From positions 6,882,001-6,946,000 of the forward strand of contig NZ_CP030055.1 of NCBI RefSeq assembly GCF_015291645.1: DNA of 64,000 nt, written 5' to 3'. Shown here one piece after another: positions 1 to 8,370 of this stretch; position 1 is the stretch's first letter; each line of letters opens with the position of its first letter. Both the position numbers and the translations under genes were made by a program. The stretch is from Bradyrhizobium sp. CCBAU 53340 (GTDB lineage Bacteria; Pseudomonadota; Alphaproteobacteria; Rhizobiales; Xanthobacteraceae). The notes beneath the pieces are model-generated. The model saw nothing but the letters and a program-made list of their open reading frames with translations. It was not told the DNA's origin and ran no database searches.

Positions 1-1
1 C

Positions 2-544
2 GCCGCGATCCCGGTCGTGGTCGGATGCATCTATGCGCAGTCGATCATGGATTACCCGCTGTGGCTGCGCTGGGTCGCGGTCGCGATCTTCATTGGCGCG
101 GCGGTAACGGACTATCTCGACGGCTATTACGCGCGGATCTGGAATCAGCAATCGGCATTCGGCCGGATGCTCGATCCGATCGCCGACAAGCTGCTGGTCG
201 CCTCGTGCCTGCTGATGCTGGCCGCCGACGGTATCATTCATGGCTGGTCGCTGTGGGCCGCCATCGTGATCCTGTGCCGCGAGATCCTGGTCTCGGGCCT
301 GCGCGAATATCTGGCGGCACTGCGCGTCAGCGTGCCCGTGACCAAGCTCGCCAAGTGGAAGACCACGGTCCAGCTCGTCGCCATCGGCTTCCTGCTCGCC
401 GGTCCCGCCGGCGACGAGGTCGTTCCCGTGGTCTCGCTGGTCGGCCTCATCCTGTTGTGGGCCTCGGCAATCCTGACCATGTATACCGGCTACGACTATT
501 TCCGTGCCGGCATCCATCACCTCATCAAGGAGGACGAGGGATGA
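2..544 (+). CDS. pgsA: CDP-diacylglycerol--glycerol-3-phosphate 3-phosphatidyltransferase, 5' partial
   Basis: Phosphatidylglycerophosphate synthase joins CDP-diacylglycerol and glycerol-3-phosphate in the inner membrane, the first committed step to phosphatidylglycerol and cardiolipin. The frame is open to the left edge, so the N-terminus is missing; the GTG at 17 is an internal valine rather than a start. The CDP-alcohol phosphotransferase signature (DG-x2-AR-x8-G-x3-D-x3-D) begins at about position 119, and several hydrophobic membrane segments follow. The stop overlaps the moaD start as ATGA, so the two are probably translationally coupled. The family call is very secure; only the start is unknown. 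Confidence 0.95.
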   Translation, partial: AAIPVVVGCIYAQSIMDYPLWLRWVAVAIFIGAAVTDYLDGYYARIWNQQSAFGRMLDPIADKLLVASCLLMLAADGIIHGWSLWAAIVILCREILVSGLREYLAALRVSVPVTKLAKWKTTVQLVAIGFLLAGPAGDEVVPVVSLVGLILLWASAILTMYTGYDYFRAGIHHLIKEDEG

Positions 545-792
545 AGGTGAAATATTTCGCCTGGGTGCGCGAGCGCGTCGGCAAGGCCGAGGAGACCATC
601 GAGCCGCCCGCGACCGTGCGTACCGTCGAGGAGTTGATCGCCTGGCTGTCCGGCCAAGGCGAGACCTATGCGTATGCTTTCGAGAAGCCGAAGGTGATCC
701 GCACCGCGATTGACCATGCCCATGTCAAGGCGGATGCCGCGATCGCCGGCGCCCGCGAGATCGCGTTCTTCCCGCCGATGACCGGCGGCTAG
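541..792 (+). CDS. moaD: Molybdopterin synthase sulfur-carrier subunit MoaD
   Basis: MoaD is the small ubiquitin-like subunit of molybdopterin synthase. Its C-terminal glycine is thiocarboxylated and donates sulfur to precursor Z when making the molybdenum cofactor. The 83-residue protein has the family length and ends in the required Gly-Gly (MTGG). It overlaps the pgsA stop by four bases and is followed four bases later by moaE, its obligate partner, so the two subunits come from one transcript. It acts in the cytoplasm. The pgsA-moaD-moaE order is one I associate with bradyrhizobia. Confidence 0.95.
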   Translation: MKVKYFAWVRERVGKAEETIEPPATVRTVEELIAWLSGQGETYAYAFEKPKVIRTAIDHAHVKADAAIAGAREIAFFPPMTGG

Positions 793-796
793 GCTC

Positions 797-1279
797 ATGA
801 CTTCCCCTGTCACCCCCCGCCCCGTCGCCATCCGCATCCAGGAAGACGATTTCGACATCGCGCGCGAGATCGCGGTCCTGACCAGGAGCCGCACCGATAT
901 CGGCGCCGTCGTCAGCTTCTCCGGCATCTGCCGCGCCGATGACGACAGCTCGAAGATCGCGGCGCTCACACTCGAACATTATCCAGGCATGGCCGAGGAA
1001 GAGATCAGGCGTCATGTCGACGAGGCCATGTCGCGCTGGCCGCTGAACGGCGTCACGGTGATCCATCGCGTCGGGCGGTTCATGCCCGGCCAGAACATCG
1101 TGCTGGTGCTCACCGCCTCGCAACACCGGCGGGCGGCATTCGAGGCGGCGGAATTCCTGATGGACTATCTCAAGACCAGCGCCCCGTTCTGGAAGAAGGA
1201 AGAGAGCGCCACCGGCACCGGCTGGGTCGAGGCCCATGCCCGTGACGACGAGGCCGCCGCACGCTGGACCAAATCCTGA
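797..1279 (+). CDS. moaE: Molybdopterin synthase catalytic subunit MoaE
   Basis: MoaE is the large subunit of molybdopterin synthase. It binds precursor Z and takes sulfur from the MoaD thiocarboxylate to form the molybdopterin dithiolene. The 160-residue length fits the family. Family-typical stretches include the GAVVSFSG segment near residues 35-42, a central EHYPGM segment, and the HRVGRF region near residue 92 followed by the ASQHRRAAFEA segment, with conserved lysines near DYLKT. The stop overlaps the next start (TGATG), suggesting cotranslation with prmB, although prmB serves another pathway. Confidence 0.95.
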   Translation: MTSPVTPRPVAIRIQEDDFDIAREIAVLTRSRTDIGAVVSFSGICRADDDSSKIAALTLEHYPGMAEEEIRRHVDEAMSRWPLNGVTVIHRVGRFMPGQNIVLVLTASQHRRAAFEAAEFLMDYLKTSAPFWKKEESATGTGWVEAHARDDEAAARWTKS

Positions 1280-2238
1280 TGGCAAAAGCATCCAAGAAGA
1301 CCGCGCGTAGCCGCGCCGCACCGAAACTTGCCAAAGTCGGCCCCGGCGAACTGCTCACGCTACTCGATTTCGTCCGCTATGCGGTGAGCCGCTTCGTCGA
1401 GGCAAAGCTTGCCTTCGCGCATGGCACGACCGATCCGGTCGCCGAAGCCGTCTTCCTGGTCTGCGAGGCGCTGCATCTGCATCCCGACCAGTTCGAGAGC
1501 TTTGCCCACGCGCGCGTCACCGCGGCGGAAGGCAAGACGCTGCTCGACCTCATCCATCGGCGCGTGACGACGCGCAAACCGAGCGCCTATCTCGTCAACA
1601 AGATCTACATGCGCGGCCTGCCCTTCTATGTCGACGAGCGTGTCATCGTTCCACGCTCCTTCATCGGTGAGCTCCTGGACTCGCATTTCGGAGGCGATGG
1701 CGAGGCGGGCTCGCTGATCGACGATCCCACCGCCGTCGAGCGCGTGCTCGATCTTTGTACGGGATCGGGATGTCTTGCGATCCTCGCCGCGTATCACTTC
1801 CCGAACGCCACGGTCGATGCCGTCGACATCTCCAAGGGCGCGCTCGAAGTCGCGGCGCGCAATGTCGGCGAACACGGGCTGGATGGGCGGATCACGCTCC
1901 ATCGCGGCGACCTGTTCGCCCCGCTCGGCGATGCCAAATACGACCTGATCATCACCAACCCGCCCTATGTCGACGCCGAAGGCATGGCGGCGCTGCCCCC
2001 GGAATGCCGGGCCGAGCCGAAGCTGGCCTTCGACGGCGGCGCCGACGGTCTCGACGTCATCAGGCGGATCCTGCGCGATGCGCCCGATCATCTGACGCCG
2101 GATGGCGGCCTGATCTGCGAGATCGGCCGCGGCCGCGAGCTGGTCGACGAGGCCTTTCCGGAACTGCCCCTGCTCTGGCTCGACACCGAGGAGTCCGAGG
2201 GCGAGGTGTTCTGGATCGCCGCGGCCGATCTCGGCTGA
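1279..2238 (+). CDS. prmB: 50S ribosomal protein L3 N5-glutamine methyltransferase PrmB
   Basis: This is a HemK/PrmB-type AdoMet-dependent methyltransferase that modifies a glutamine side-chain amide on a protein substrate, for PrmB ribosomal protein L3. The AdoMet-binding motif DLCTGSGC starts near residue 158, and the glutamine-methyltransferase signature NPPYVD is at residues 227-232. The N-terminal 90 or so residues form a helical substrate-recognition domain that resembles PrmB more than PrmC. At 319 residues the length suits PrmB. The start overlaps the moaE stop. PrmC, which acts on release factors, is the alternative; I favour PrmB from the N-terminal sequence. Confidence 0.85.
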   Translation: MAKASKKTARSRAAPKLAKVGPGELLTLLDFVRYAVSRFVEAKLAFAHGTTDPVAEAVFLVCEALHLHPDQFESFAHARVTAAEGKTLLDLIHRRVTTRKPSAYLVNKIYMRGLPFYVDERVIVPRSFIGELLDSHFGGDGEAGSLIDDPTAVERVLDLCTGSGCLAILAAYHFPNATVDAVDISKGALEVAARNVGEHGLDGRITLHRGDLFAPLGDAKYDLIITNPPYVDAEGMAALPPECRAEPKLAFDGGADGLDVIRRILRDAPDHLTPDGGLICEIGRGRELVDEAFPELPLLWLDTEESEGEVFWIAAADLG

Positions 2239-2316
2239 TCGCGCGCACGCGCGGAACAAGTCAAATTCCGCCACGTTCATCCCCCGACGAAGTTCTCGCT
2301 CTCGGAGGATGTCCGC

Positions 2317-2904
2317 ATGCTCGCGCCATCGGGCGAATTGCTGCGCGCCGGCATGGCGCTGAAACTCAACCACGTCAAACGCGCCGCTCAATCCTATTTG
2401 CGCGACCAGACCAGCCAGGCGACCGGCAAGGTGACATCTTACGCTGTAGCCGGCGGGCTATTCGCGGTCGCCGGCCTGTTTCTCATCGCCACATTTTTCG
2501 TTGGACTGATGGCCCTTTATCGCTGGGTGGCTATCACTTACGGACAATTCTGGGGTTTTGGTGCCGTCGCGGTGGTGTTGTTGGTGCTCGCCGGGGCCTG
2601 CGCCGGGATTGCGACGGCACAGATGAAGCGCAAGGCAAAGCCGATCGTTCCGCTTGCCAGCCGTTTGCGCGTGGCGGTCGCGACGCCGCGGATCCCGCGT
2701 GGAACGGTCAAACAGGCTGTGAAAGAGGTCGCGACGACAATTCCCCTGGTGCCGCTTGCACCGGGCGAACGCGGCCATCGCGGCAAAGCTTGGCCGGCTC
2801 GCGCCAACCGGCCCGTGCAGCTTGGCCTGATGCTCGCGGCAATTGGGCTCGCGGGGCTCACAGCGGCGCGACGAAGGCGTCACAGCCGAAGATTGGACGC
2901 TTGA
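2317..2904 (+). CDS. Two-TM inner-membrane protein, phage-holin superfamily III-like
   Basis: This 195-residue protein has two closely spaced membrane segments (about residues 45-70 and 80-105) between a short N-terminal amphipathic stretch and a basic C-terminal half rich in Ala, Pro and Arg. A GGAGG ribosome binding site at 2304-2308 sets the ATG start. The layout resembles the holin-superfamily-III or nutrient-deprivation membrane proteins of rhizobia, which are chromosomal and not phage lysis genes. The next gene starts at the base after its stop, so it forms an operon with the BrkB-family protein. Function unknown; the family call is tentative. Confidence 0.6.
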   Translation: MLAPSGELLRAGMALKLNHVKRAAQSYLRDQTSQATGKVTSYAVAGGLFAVAGLFLIATFFVGLMALYRWVAITYGQFWGFGAVAVVLLVLAGACAGIATAQMKRKAKPIVPLASRLRVAVATPRIPRGTVKQAVKEVATTIPLVPLAPGERGHRGKAWPARANRPVQLGLMLAAIGLAGLTAARRRRHSRRLDA

Positions 2905-4035
2905 ATGCTGGTACGGCGCTCCGACCAAATCGACTCCTGGCTGCTGGTCGCGGCAACGGCTGTCTTCGTGCTGAGCGCCGAGCGCTACTTCCGAGAGTCC
3001 GGCCTGATCGGGTCGGGGCGTCCGCAAGACCACCGCAAAGCCGAGGCAAATTCGCCTGAAACAAACCCGGCACGTGCGGCGACGCAGCCCGGCCATGGTC
3101 GCCGCGCGAAAAGCCCCTTCACGATTCCCTGGGTCGGCTGGAAGGATATTTTCTGGCGCACCTATCAACGCATCGACGACGATCGCCTGCTCGCGACGGC
3201 CGGCGGCGTCGTGTTCTTCGGGCTGCTTGCGATCTTTCCTGCCGTGACGGCGCTCGTCTCGTCCTACGGACTGTTCGCCAATCCTGCGACCATCAGCGAC
3301 AACCTCCAGAAGCTGGCGATGATGCTTCCCGAAGGCACCTTCCAGATTGTCCAGGAGCAGGTCGGACGCGTGGTGTCGAAGGGCAATACGGCGCTCGGCG
3401 CCACCTTCCTGTTCGGCCTCGTGCTCGCGATCTGGAGCGCCAATGCGGGCGTCAAGGCGATCTTCGACGCCCTCAATGTCGCCTACGAGGAGCGCGAGAA
3501 ACGCAGCTTCATCAAGCTGAACATGGTGTCACTTGCCTTTACGGTTGGCGGCATCGTGGCGCTGCTGCTGATGGTGGGCGCCGTCGTCGCTTTCCCGCTC
3601 GCACTCGATCATCTCGGCATGGCGCCCGAAAGCAAGCTGATTGTCGCGCTGGCACGATGGCCTCTGCTGTTCCTCATCCTGCTGGTGGCGCTCGCCATCC
3701 TCTACCGCTTCGCCCCGAGCCGCGATGCACCGCGCTGGCAATGGCTGAGCCTCGGCGCGGTGACGGCCTCCATCCTCTGGATTGCGGGCTCGGCGCTGCT
3801 CTCCTGGTATCTCTCGTCCTTTGCCAACTACAATGCGACCTACGGCTCGCTCGGCGCCGCGATCGGCTTGATGATGTGGATGTGGATGTCGGCGATCGTC
3901 GTCATGTTCGGCGCCGAGCTGAATTCCGAGATCGAGCGGCAGACGCTGCGCGACACCACCACCGGCCGGCCCAAGCCGCTCGGCAGCCGCGAGGCCGTCT
4001 CGGCCGACACGGTTGGCGCCGCCGCACCGTCCTGA
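2905..4035 (+). CDS. YihY/BrkB family inner-membrane protein
   Basis: This is a 376-residue polytopic membrane protein of the YihY/BrkB family. The family hallmark, a first transmembrane segment around the A-G-G-V-V-F-F stretch after a conserved D-D-R-L-L, starts near residue 92, and about six membrane helices follow. The N-terminal 90 residues are an extra basic region with one hydrophobic segment. The family was once annotated as RNase BN, which was wrong; the real role is unknown, with transport or envelope functions proposed. It is translated directly after the upstream holin-like gene, implying a shared membrane process. Confidence 0.85.
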   Translation: MLVRRSDQIDSWLLVAATAVFVLSAERYFRESGLIGSGRPQDHRKAEANSPETNPARAATQPGHGRRAKSPFTIPWVGWKDIFWRTYQRIDDDRLLATAGGVVFFGLLAIFPAVTALVSSYGLFANPATISDNLQKLAMMLPEGTFQIVQEQVGRVVSKGNTALGATFLFGLVLAIWSANAGVKAIFDALNVAYEEREKRSFIKLNMVSLAFTVGGIVALLLMVGAVVAFPLALDHLGMAPESKLIVALARWPLLFLILLVALAILYRFAPSRDAPRWQWLSLGAVTASILWIAGSALLSWYLSSFANYNATYGSLGAAIGLMMWMWMSAIVVMFGAELNSEIERQTLRDTTTGRPKPLGSREAVSADTVGAAAPS

Positions 4036-4153
4036 GCCCGCGACTATCCCCTCGAATCACCGATGATGCTAAGCTCCTGCCGACAGGGAAGAGCGTGCCC
4101 GTTTGGGCCCGTGTTTTCCCGGGTGGGCATCATTTGAGGGCGCAGTACGCGGC

Positions 4154-5626
4154 ATGATTCGCATTTCGACGATCTTCATCGCCATCTGCATGGTTCTGGT
4201 CGCGGCCTCGCTCGGGCTCGTGCTCTACGCGGTCGCCGGCATCAGCGGAACCGAATCCGCGATCGTGGCGCTGACCGCGCTGACCTTCCTGATCCTCTAC
4301 AACGCGGTCTCGATGCGGCTGCGCGACCGCAGCGACGTCGGCGGCCAGATCGCCGACCTGTCGCGGGGCACCGCCGACCTCGCCCGGCAGGTCGCCGAGT
4401 TCGGGCGCCGGTTGGCTGCGATCGAGGGCCGCATCGCCTCGTCCAATTCGGCCAATTCCGATCGGGTCCAGTCGGTGGTCGGCGAGATCAACGAGCTCGG
4501 CGGACTGGTCAGGCAGCTTGCCGCCACGGTGTCGACCCACGAGGACCTGCTGGCCGGCAGCGCCCCGGCGCCGTCTCCCGCGCCGGTCGCCCGGCCGGAG
4601 ATGGAAGTGCCAGTCGACCTGATTGCGCCATTCGAGGAGCGAACGGCCGCTCCTCCCCCGCTCCCTGCAGCCCCACGGCCGGCGCCACCGGCCATCCAGG
4701 CCCGGACCGCCAACGCCGTTCAGACCGTCAACGGCCGCAACCAGACCCAGATGCTGGCGACGCTGCGCAACGCCATCGACGAGAACCGCATCGACATCTT
4801 CCTGCAGCCGATGGTGACGCTGCCGCAGCGCAAGGTCCGCTTCTATGAAGCCGTGACCCGGGTGCGCGACGAGCGCGACCAGCTGATTGCCGCCGAGGAG
4901 TTCATCAGTATCGCCGAGGCCTCCGGGCTGATCGGGCGCATCGACAACATGGTGTTGCTGCGCTGTGTCCAGGTGTTGCGCCGCCTGATGGTGCGCAACA
5001 AGGATGTCGGCGTGTTCTGCAACGTCGCGGCGTCGACGCTCGGCAATTCCACCACCTTCGCGCAATGCCTCGACTTCCTCGAAGCCAACCGGGCCCTCGC
5101 CCCATCGCTGGTGCTGGAGTTCAAGCAATCGACCTTTCGTAGCCTCGGTCCGGCCGAGACCGAAAATCTCGCGGCGCTCGCCCAACGCGGCTTCCGTTTC
5201 TCGATCGACCACGTCACCGACTTGCGTATCGAGCCGCGCGAGCTCGCCGACCGCGGCGTTCGCTTCATCAAGGTCCCCGCGTCACTTCTACTCGATCCGA
5301 AGCAGGCCTCAACCTCGGACATTCACCCGTCCGACCTATCCGACCTGCTCGGCCGCTTCGGCATCGACCTGATCGCCGAGCGGATCGAGGGGGAGCGCGC
5401 GGTGGTCGACCTGCTCGACTATGACGTGCGGTTCGGCCAGGGCTTTTTGTTCGCGCCACCCCGGCCATTGCGGCCCGAGGGGGCATCTGCTACCGGCGGG
5501 GCCTCGCCGAACCAGGACATTCAGGGATCCAATGGCCCCGGTACACCCAGCCCAGGCACAGCTGCGACGCCTGCCACCCCGTCACAGCGCATCACCGGAA
5601 ACGCGGCGCTCGCGCGCCGCATCTGA
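4154..5626 (+). CDS. Membrane-anchored EAL-domain protein with degenerate active site
   Basis: This 490-residue protein has two N-terminal membrane helices (about residues 5-30 and 35-52), a predicted coiled coil (about 60-130), a proline/alanine linker, and an EAL domain (about 200-440). EAL domains hydrolyse cyclic di-GMP, but this one looks impaired. The EAL signature reads EAV (232-234), and the loop-6 DDFGTG motif is replaced by DHVTDL (352-357). N290, E322, K373 and E409, which match other conserved positions, are retained. There is no GGDEF domain. I chose the ATG at 4154 over an upstream TTG at 4103 because the sequence between is not protein-like. A c-di-GMP sensor or scaffold is likelier than a phosphodiesterase. 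Confidence 0.85.
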   Translation: MIRISTIFIAICMVLVAASLGLVLYAVAGISGTESAIVALTALTFLILYNAVSMRLRDRSDVGGQIADLSRGTADLARQVAEFGRRLAAIEGRIASSNSANSDRVQSVVGEINELGGLVRQLAATVSTHEDLLAGSAPAPSPAPVARPEMEVPVDLIAPFEERTAAPPPLPAAPRPAPPAIQARTANAVQTVNGRNQTQMLATLRNAIDENRIDIFLQPMVTLPQRKVRFYEAVTRVRDERDQLIAAEEFISIAEASGLIGRIDNMVLLRCVQVLRRLMVRNKDVGVFCNVAASTLGNSTTFAQCLDFLEANRALAPSLVLEFKQSTFRSLGPAETENLAALAQRGFRFSIDHVTDLRIEPRELADRGVRFIKVPASLLLDPKQASTSDIHPSDLSDLLGRFGIDLIAERIEGERAVVDLLDYDVRFGQGFLFAPPRPLRPEGASATGGASPNQDIQGSNGPGTPSPGTAATPATPSQRITGNAALARRI

Positions 5627-5641
5627 TCGGCCGCGCGCATC

Positions 5642-6496
5642 ATGACCACGCTGCATTTCGCACAGAGCCTGCGCGAGCTCGTGAGCGGGGTCGATGTCGT
5701 GCTCAGCGACATCTGGGGCGTGGTCCATAACGGCCTGGAATCCTTCCCCGAGGCCTGCGATGCGCTGCACACCTATCGCAGCCGCGGCGGTACGGTGATC
5801 CTGATCACCAACGCGCCGCGCCCGGCCGACTCCGTGCAGCGGCAATTGCGCAAGCTCGGCGTCGCCGACGAAACCTACGACGCCATCGTTTCCTCCGGCG
5901 ATTTAACGCGGCTCTATGTCGCCGAGCATCCCGGCCGCAAGATGTTCTGGCTCGGCCCCGAGCGCGACAACTCCATCTATCGCGGCCTCGATGCCAAGAC
6001 CGCGTCGCTGGAAGAGGCCGACTACATCGTCTGCACCGGCCTCTATGACGACGAGACCGAGACCGCGGAAGATTATCGCGGCATGATGCTGAAGGCGCGC
6101 GAGCGCCAGCTGACGCTGGTCTGCGCCAACCCCGACATCGTGGTCGAGCGCGGCGACCGGCTGATCTATTGCGCCGGCGCCATCGCCGAGCTCTATCGCG
6201 AGCTCGGCGGCGAGGTGATCTTCTACGGCAAGCCGCACCGGCCGATCTATGAGCGCGCGATGACGCTCGCCGGCGAACGCCAGGGCCACCCGATCGACCG
6301 GAAAAAAGTGCTGGCGATCGGCGATTCCGTCCGCACGGACCTGACCGGCGCGCGCGAATTCGGCATCGATTGCCTGTTCGTCACCCGCGGCATCCATGCC
6401 GAGGAGTTCGAGGGCCTCGACCAGCTCGATCCCAAGTCGGTGCTCGAATTGTTCGGCCACCCGCCGAAGGCGCTGATGCGGGAATTGAAGTGGTAG
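5642..6496 (+). CDS. HAD-superfamily class IIA hydrolase (TIGR01459 type)
   Basis: This 284-residue HAD-superfamily protein of the class IIA (NagD-like) group probably acts on small phosphorylated metabolites in the cytoplasm. Motif I is D23-I-W25-G-V, so the second aspartate usually needed as acid/base is a tryptophan; as I recall, this is typical of the TIGR01459 subfamily rather than a local mutation. Motif II (TNAP) is near residue 57, and the motif III/IV region with K-P-H and G-D-S appears later in the expected order. It follows the EAL gene by 15 bases and ends just before a strong terminator. The substrate is unknown. Confidence 0.85.
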   Translation: MTTLHFAQSLRELVSGVDVVLSDIWGVVHNGLESFPEACDALHTYRSRGGTVILITNAPRPADSVQRQLRKLGVADETYDAIVSSGDLTRLYVAEHPGRKMFWLGPERDNSIYRGLDAKTASLEEADYIVCTGLYDDETETAEDYRGMMLKARERQLTLVCANPDIVVERGDRLIYCAGAIAELYRELGGEVIFYGKPHRPIYERAMTLAGERQGHPIDRKKVLAIGDSVRTDLTGAREFGIDCLFVTRGIHAEEFEGLDQLDPKSVLELFGHPPKALMRELKW

Positions 6497-6510
6497 GCTG
6501 AGAAACGCAG

Positions 6511-6535
6511 AAAGCCCGGGACGAGCCCGGGCTTT
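6511..6535. terminator. Bidirectional intrinsic terminator
   Basis: A perfect 10-bp stem, AAAGCCCGGG paired with CCCGGGCTTT across a 5-base loop, lies between the convergent ends of the HAD gene and the cheY-like gene. A- and T-rich ends on both arms make it usable in either direction. Confidence 0.8.
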
Positions 6536-6566
6536 CCAAATTCAACGGATGGCTTTGCAGCGCGCC

Positions 6567-6962
6567 TTACGCGCTCGCCATGTCCGGGAACACCGCCTCG
6601 ATTTTGGTCTTCAGCGTCGCCGCGTTGAACGGCTTGACGATGTAGTTGTTCACGCCGGCCTTCTTGGCCGCGATCACGTTCTCGGTCTTCGATTCCGCCG
6701 TGATCATGATGAAGGGCGTGGTGGCGAGGTTGGGATCGGCACGCACTTCGCGAAGCAGGTCGTAGCCCGTCATCGGCTCCATGTTCCAGTCGGAAATCAC
6801 GAGCCCGTACTTCTTGCCGCGCATCTTGTTCAGCGCCGCCGAACCGTCGCTGGCATCATCGATATTATCGAAGCCAAGCTGCTTCAGCAGATTCCGGATG
6901 ATACGGATCATGGTGCTGTAGTCATCTACCACCAGAACCGGCATCGACAAATCAACCGCCAT
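6567..6962 (-). CDS. CheY-like single-domain response regulator
   Basis: This 131-residue protein is a lone receiver domain with no output domain. The acidic pocket is D13-D14, the phosphoacceptor is D58 (in SDWN), the switch Thr is T88 and the conserved Lys is K110 (VKPF). It matches CheY, which carries phosphoryl signals from CheA to the flagellar motor, closely enough that a motility role is likely. No chemotaxis genes adjoin it, but a cheZ-type phosphatase lies at 57175 in the same window. It faces away from ribF, leaving a 230-base divergent promoter region. A non-motility receiver role cannot be excluded. Confidence 0.9.
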   Translation of the reverse strand: MAVDLSMPVLVVDDYSTMIRIIRNLLKQLGFDNIDDASDGSAALNKMRGKKYGLVISDWNMEPMTGYDLLREVRADPNLATTPFIMITAESKTENVIAAKKAGVNNYIVKPFNAATLKTKIEAVFPDMASA

Positions 6963-7192
6963 CTCGACTCCCCCAACGCATACCCTGGAATATTCAAAAA
7001 CGGACCTGACAGGCCGAGCCCCTCAGTTCCAGCCCCCAAGCACTAGCACCAAGGCGTTAAACAGCGCGTTAACTGGGGTCGGACCGAGCCGGATCGAAAT
7101 CGTGTTCCCTGCGGCCATATCCGCCCGCTTGACTTCATCGGCCGGGTCAAGCCACGGTCCCGGCCGATCCCGCCGGCTCGAGAATTCCCCTG

Positions 7193-8164
7193 ATGGCCCC
7201 GCAATTTACTGTTATCCGCGATACCACGCCGGATTCTGCCATCCTGAAGGGAGCGGTGGTCGCCATGGGCAATTTCGACGGGGTCCATCTCGGCCACCGG
7301 GCCGTCATTGCCGCAGCCCTGGAAATGGGCCGGGCGCATGGCCGCCCTGCGCTGGCGCTGACCTTCGAACCGCATCCGCGCCGGTTTTTCAGCCCCAACA
7401 CCCCGCAATTCCGGTTGACGGACGAACGGGCCAAACTGCGGCTGCTGGCCGGGACGGGGCTTGCCGGTGCCGTGGTCATGACCTTCGACAAGGCGCGCGC
7501 CGGCACCAGCGCGCAAGATTTCATTCACCATGACCTGATCGGCCGCCTCGGCGTCAGCGGGATTGCGGTCGGCTACGACTTCCATTTCGGCAAGGGCCGG
7601 GTCGGCTCGCCGAGCCTCTTGGTCAACGAGGCGCCCCGTCTCGGCATCGAGGTCGACGTGCAGCCGCATATCGATATCGACGAACGGCCGGTCTCCTCCA
7701 GTGCCATCCGGATCGCGCTCGCCGAGGGGCTCATCGACGAGGCCACCACCATGCTGGGCGCGCCCTGGTTCATCACCGGCGAAGTGATCCATGGCGAGAA
7801 GCGCGGCCGCGACCTCGGCTATCCCACCGCCAATATCCGGCTCGATGCCAATTGCGGCCTGAAGCACGGCATCTATGCGGTGCGGGTCGGCCGCGGGTCC
7901 GAGCGCCTCAACGGGGTCGCAAGCTTCGGCCGCCGCCCGACCTTTGACAATGGCGCTCCCCTCCTCGAAATCTTCCTGTTCGACTTCAAGGGCGATCTTT
8001 ACGGCCAATCGCTGGACTGCGCCTTTGTCGGCTTCATCCGCGAGGAGCTGAAATTTGGCGATATCGACGCCCTGATCCGGCAGATGGACGACGATTCCGC
8101 CCGCGCCCGTGCCATGCTGGCGGCCGCCCCGGACGCGTTTCCACGACTTGGGACCGTCGATTGA
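7193..8164 (+). CDS. ribF: Bifunctional riboflavin kinase / FAD synthetase
   Basis: RibF converts riboflavin to FMN and then FAD in the cytoplasm. The N-terminal FAD synthetase domain has the nucleotidyltransferase motif GNFDGVHLGH at residues 26-35, and the C-terminal riboflavin kinase domain has the GRDLGYPTANI segment near residue 203. At 323 residues the length is normal. The ATG at 7193 starts just before the conserved block. It is followed by ileS and lspA in the same direction, an arrangement widely conserved in proteobacteria. No FMN riboswitch is evident upstream. Confidence 0.95.
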   Translation: MAPQFTVIRDTTPDSAILKGAVVAMGNFDGVHLGHRAVIAAALEMGRAHGRPALALTFEPHPRRFFSPNTPQFRLTDERAKLRLLAGTGLAGAVVMTFDKARAGTSAQDFIHHDLIGRLGVSGIAVGYDFHFGKGRVGSPSLLVNEAPRLGIEVDVQPHIDIDERPVSSSAIRIALAEGLIDEATTMLGAPWFITGEVIHGEKRGRDLGYPTANIRLDANCGLKHGIYAVRVGRGSERLNGVASFGRRPTFDNGAPLLEIFLFDFKGDLYGQSLDCAFVGFIREELKFGDIDALIRQMDDDSARARAMLAAAPDAFPRLGTVD

Positions 8165-8214
8165 ACCGCCAAAGCCGGCCAGCCCGACCTTTGCGCTTGC
8201 CCCGTCCGGCTGCT

Positions 8215-8274
8215 ATGGAGAGCCCCATGTTTGCGCGGCGCATCATAGGGATTAGCGGCCCGGCTTCCGCCTGA
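8215..8274 (+). CDS. Possible Ile-containing leader peptide upstream of ileS
   Basis: A 19-codon frame begins at ATG 8215, with a second in-frame ATG at 8227, and encodes Ile-Ile-Gly-Ile through ATC ATA GGG ATT, including the Ile codon ATA that is rare in this GC-rich genome. A promoter-like TTGCGC-17-TATGGA (8191-8219) would place the transcript start near 8227, so the shorter form would be leaderless. GC-rich inverted segments and a short T run follow before ileS. This resembles attenuation control, but no strong terminator is visible and chance remains likely. Confidence 0.2.
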   Translation: MESPMFARRIIGISGPASA

Positions 8275-8370
8275 GCCTCAAGGCTCGGCGCAAGACCGGG
8301 ATTTTGTCGTTTCACCCCGCGATTCCGCATCGCCATCCGTTCCCCGCGCCATTCCGAGCCAGTCAGTCTC

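Noticed and set aside
7193..7260. FMN riboswitch upstream of ribF
   Set aside because: No conserved FMN-aptamer segments could be found in the 230-base upstream region.
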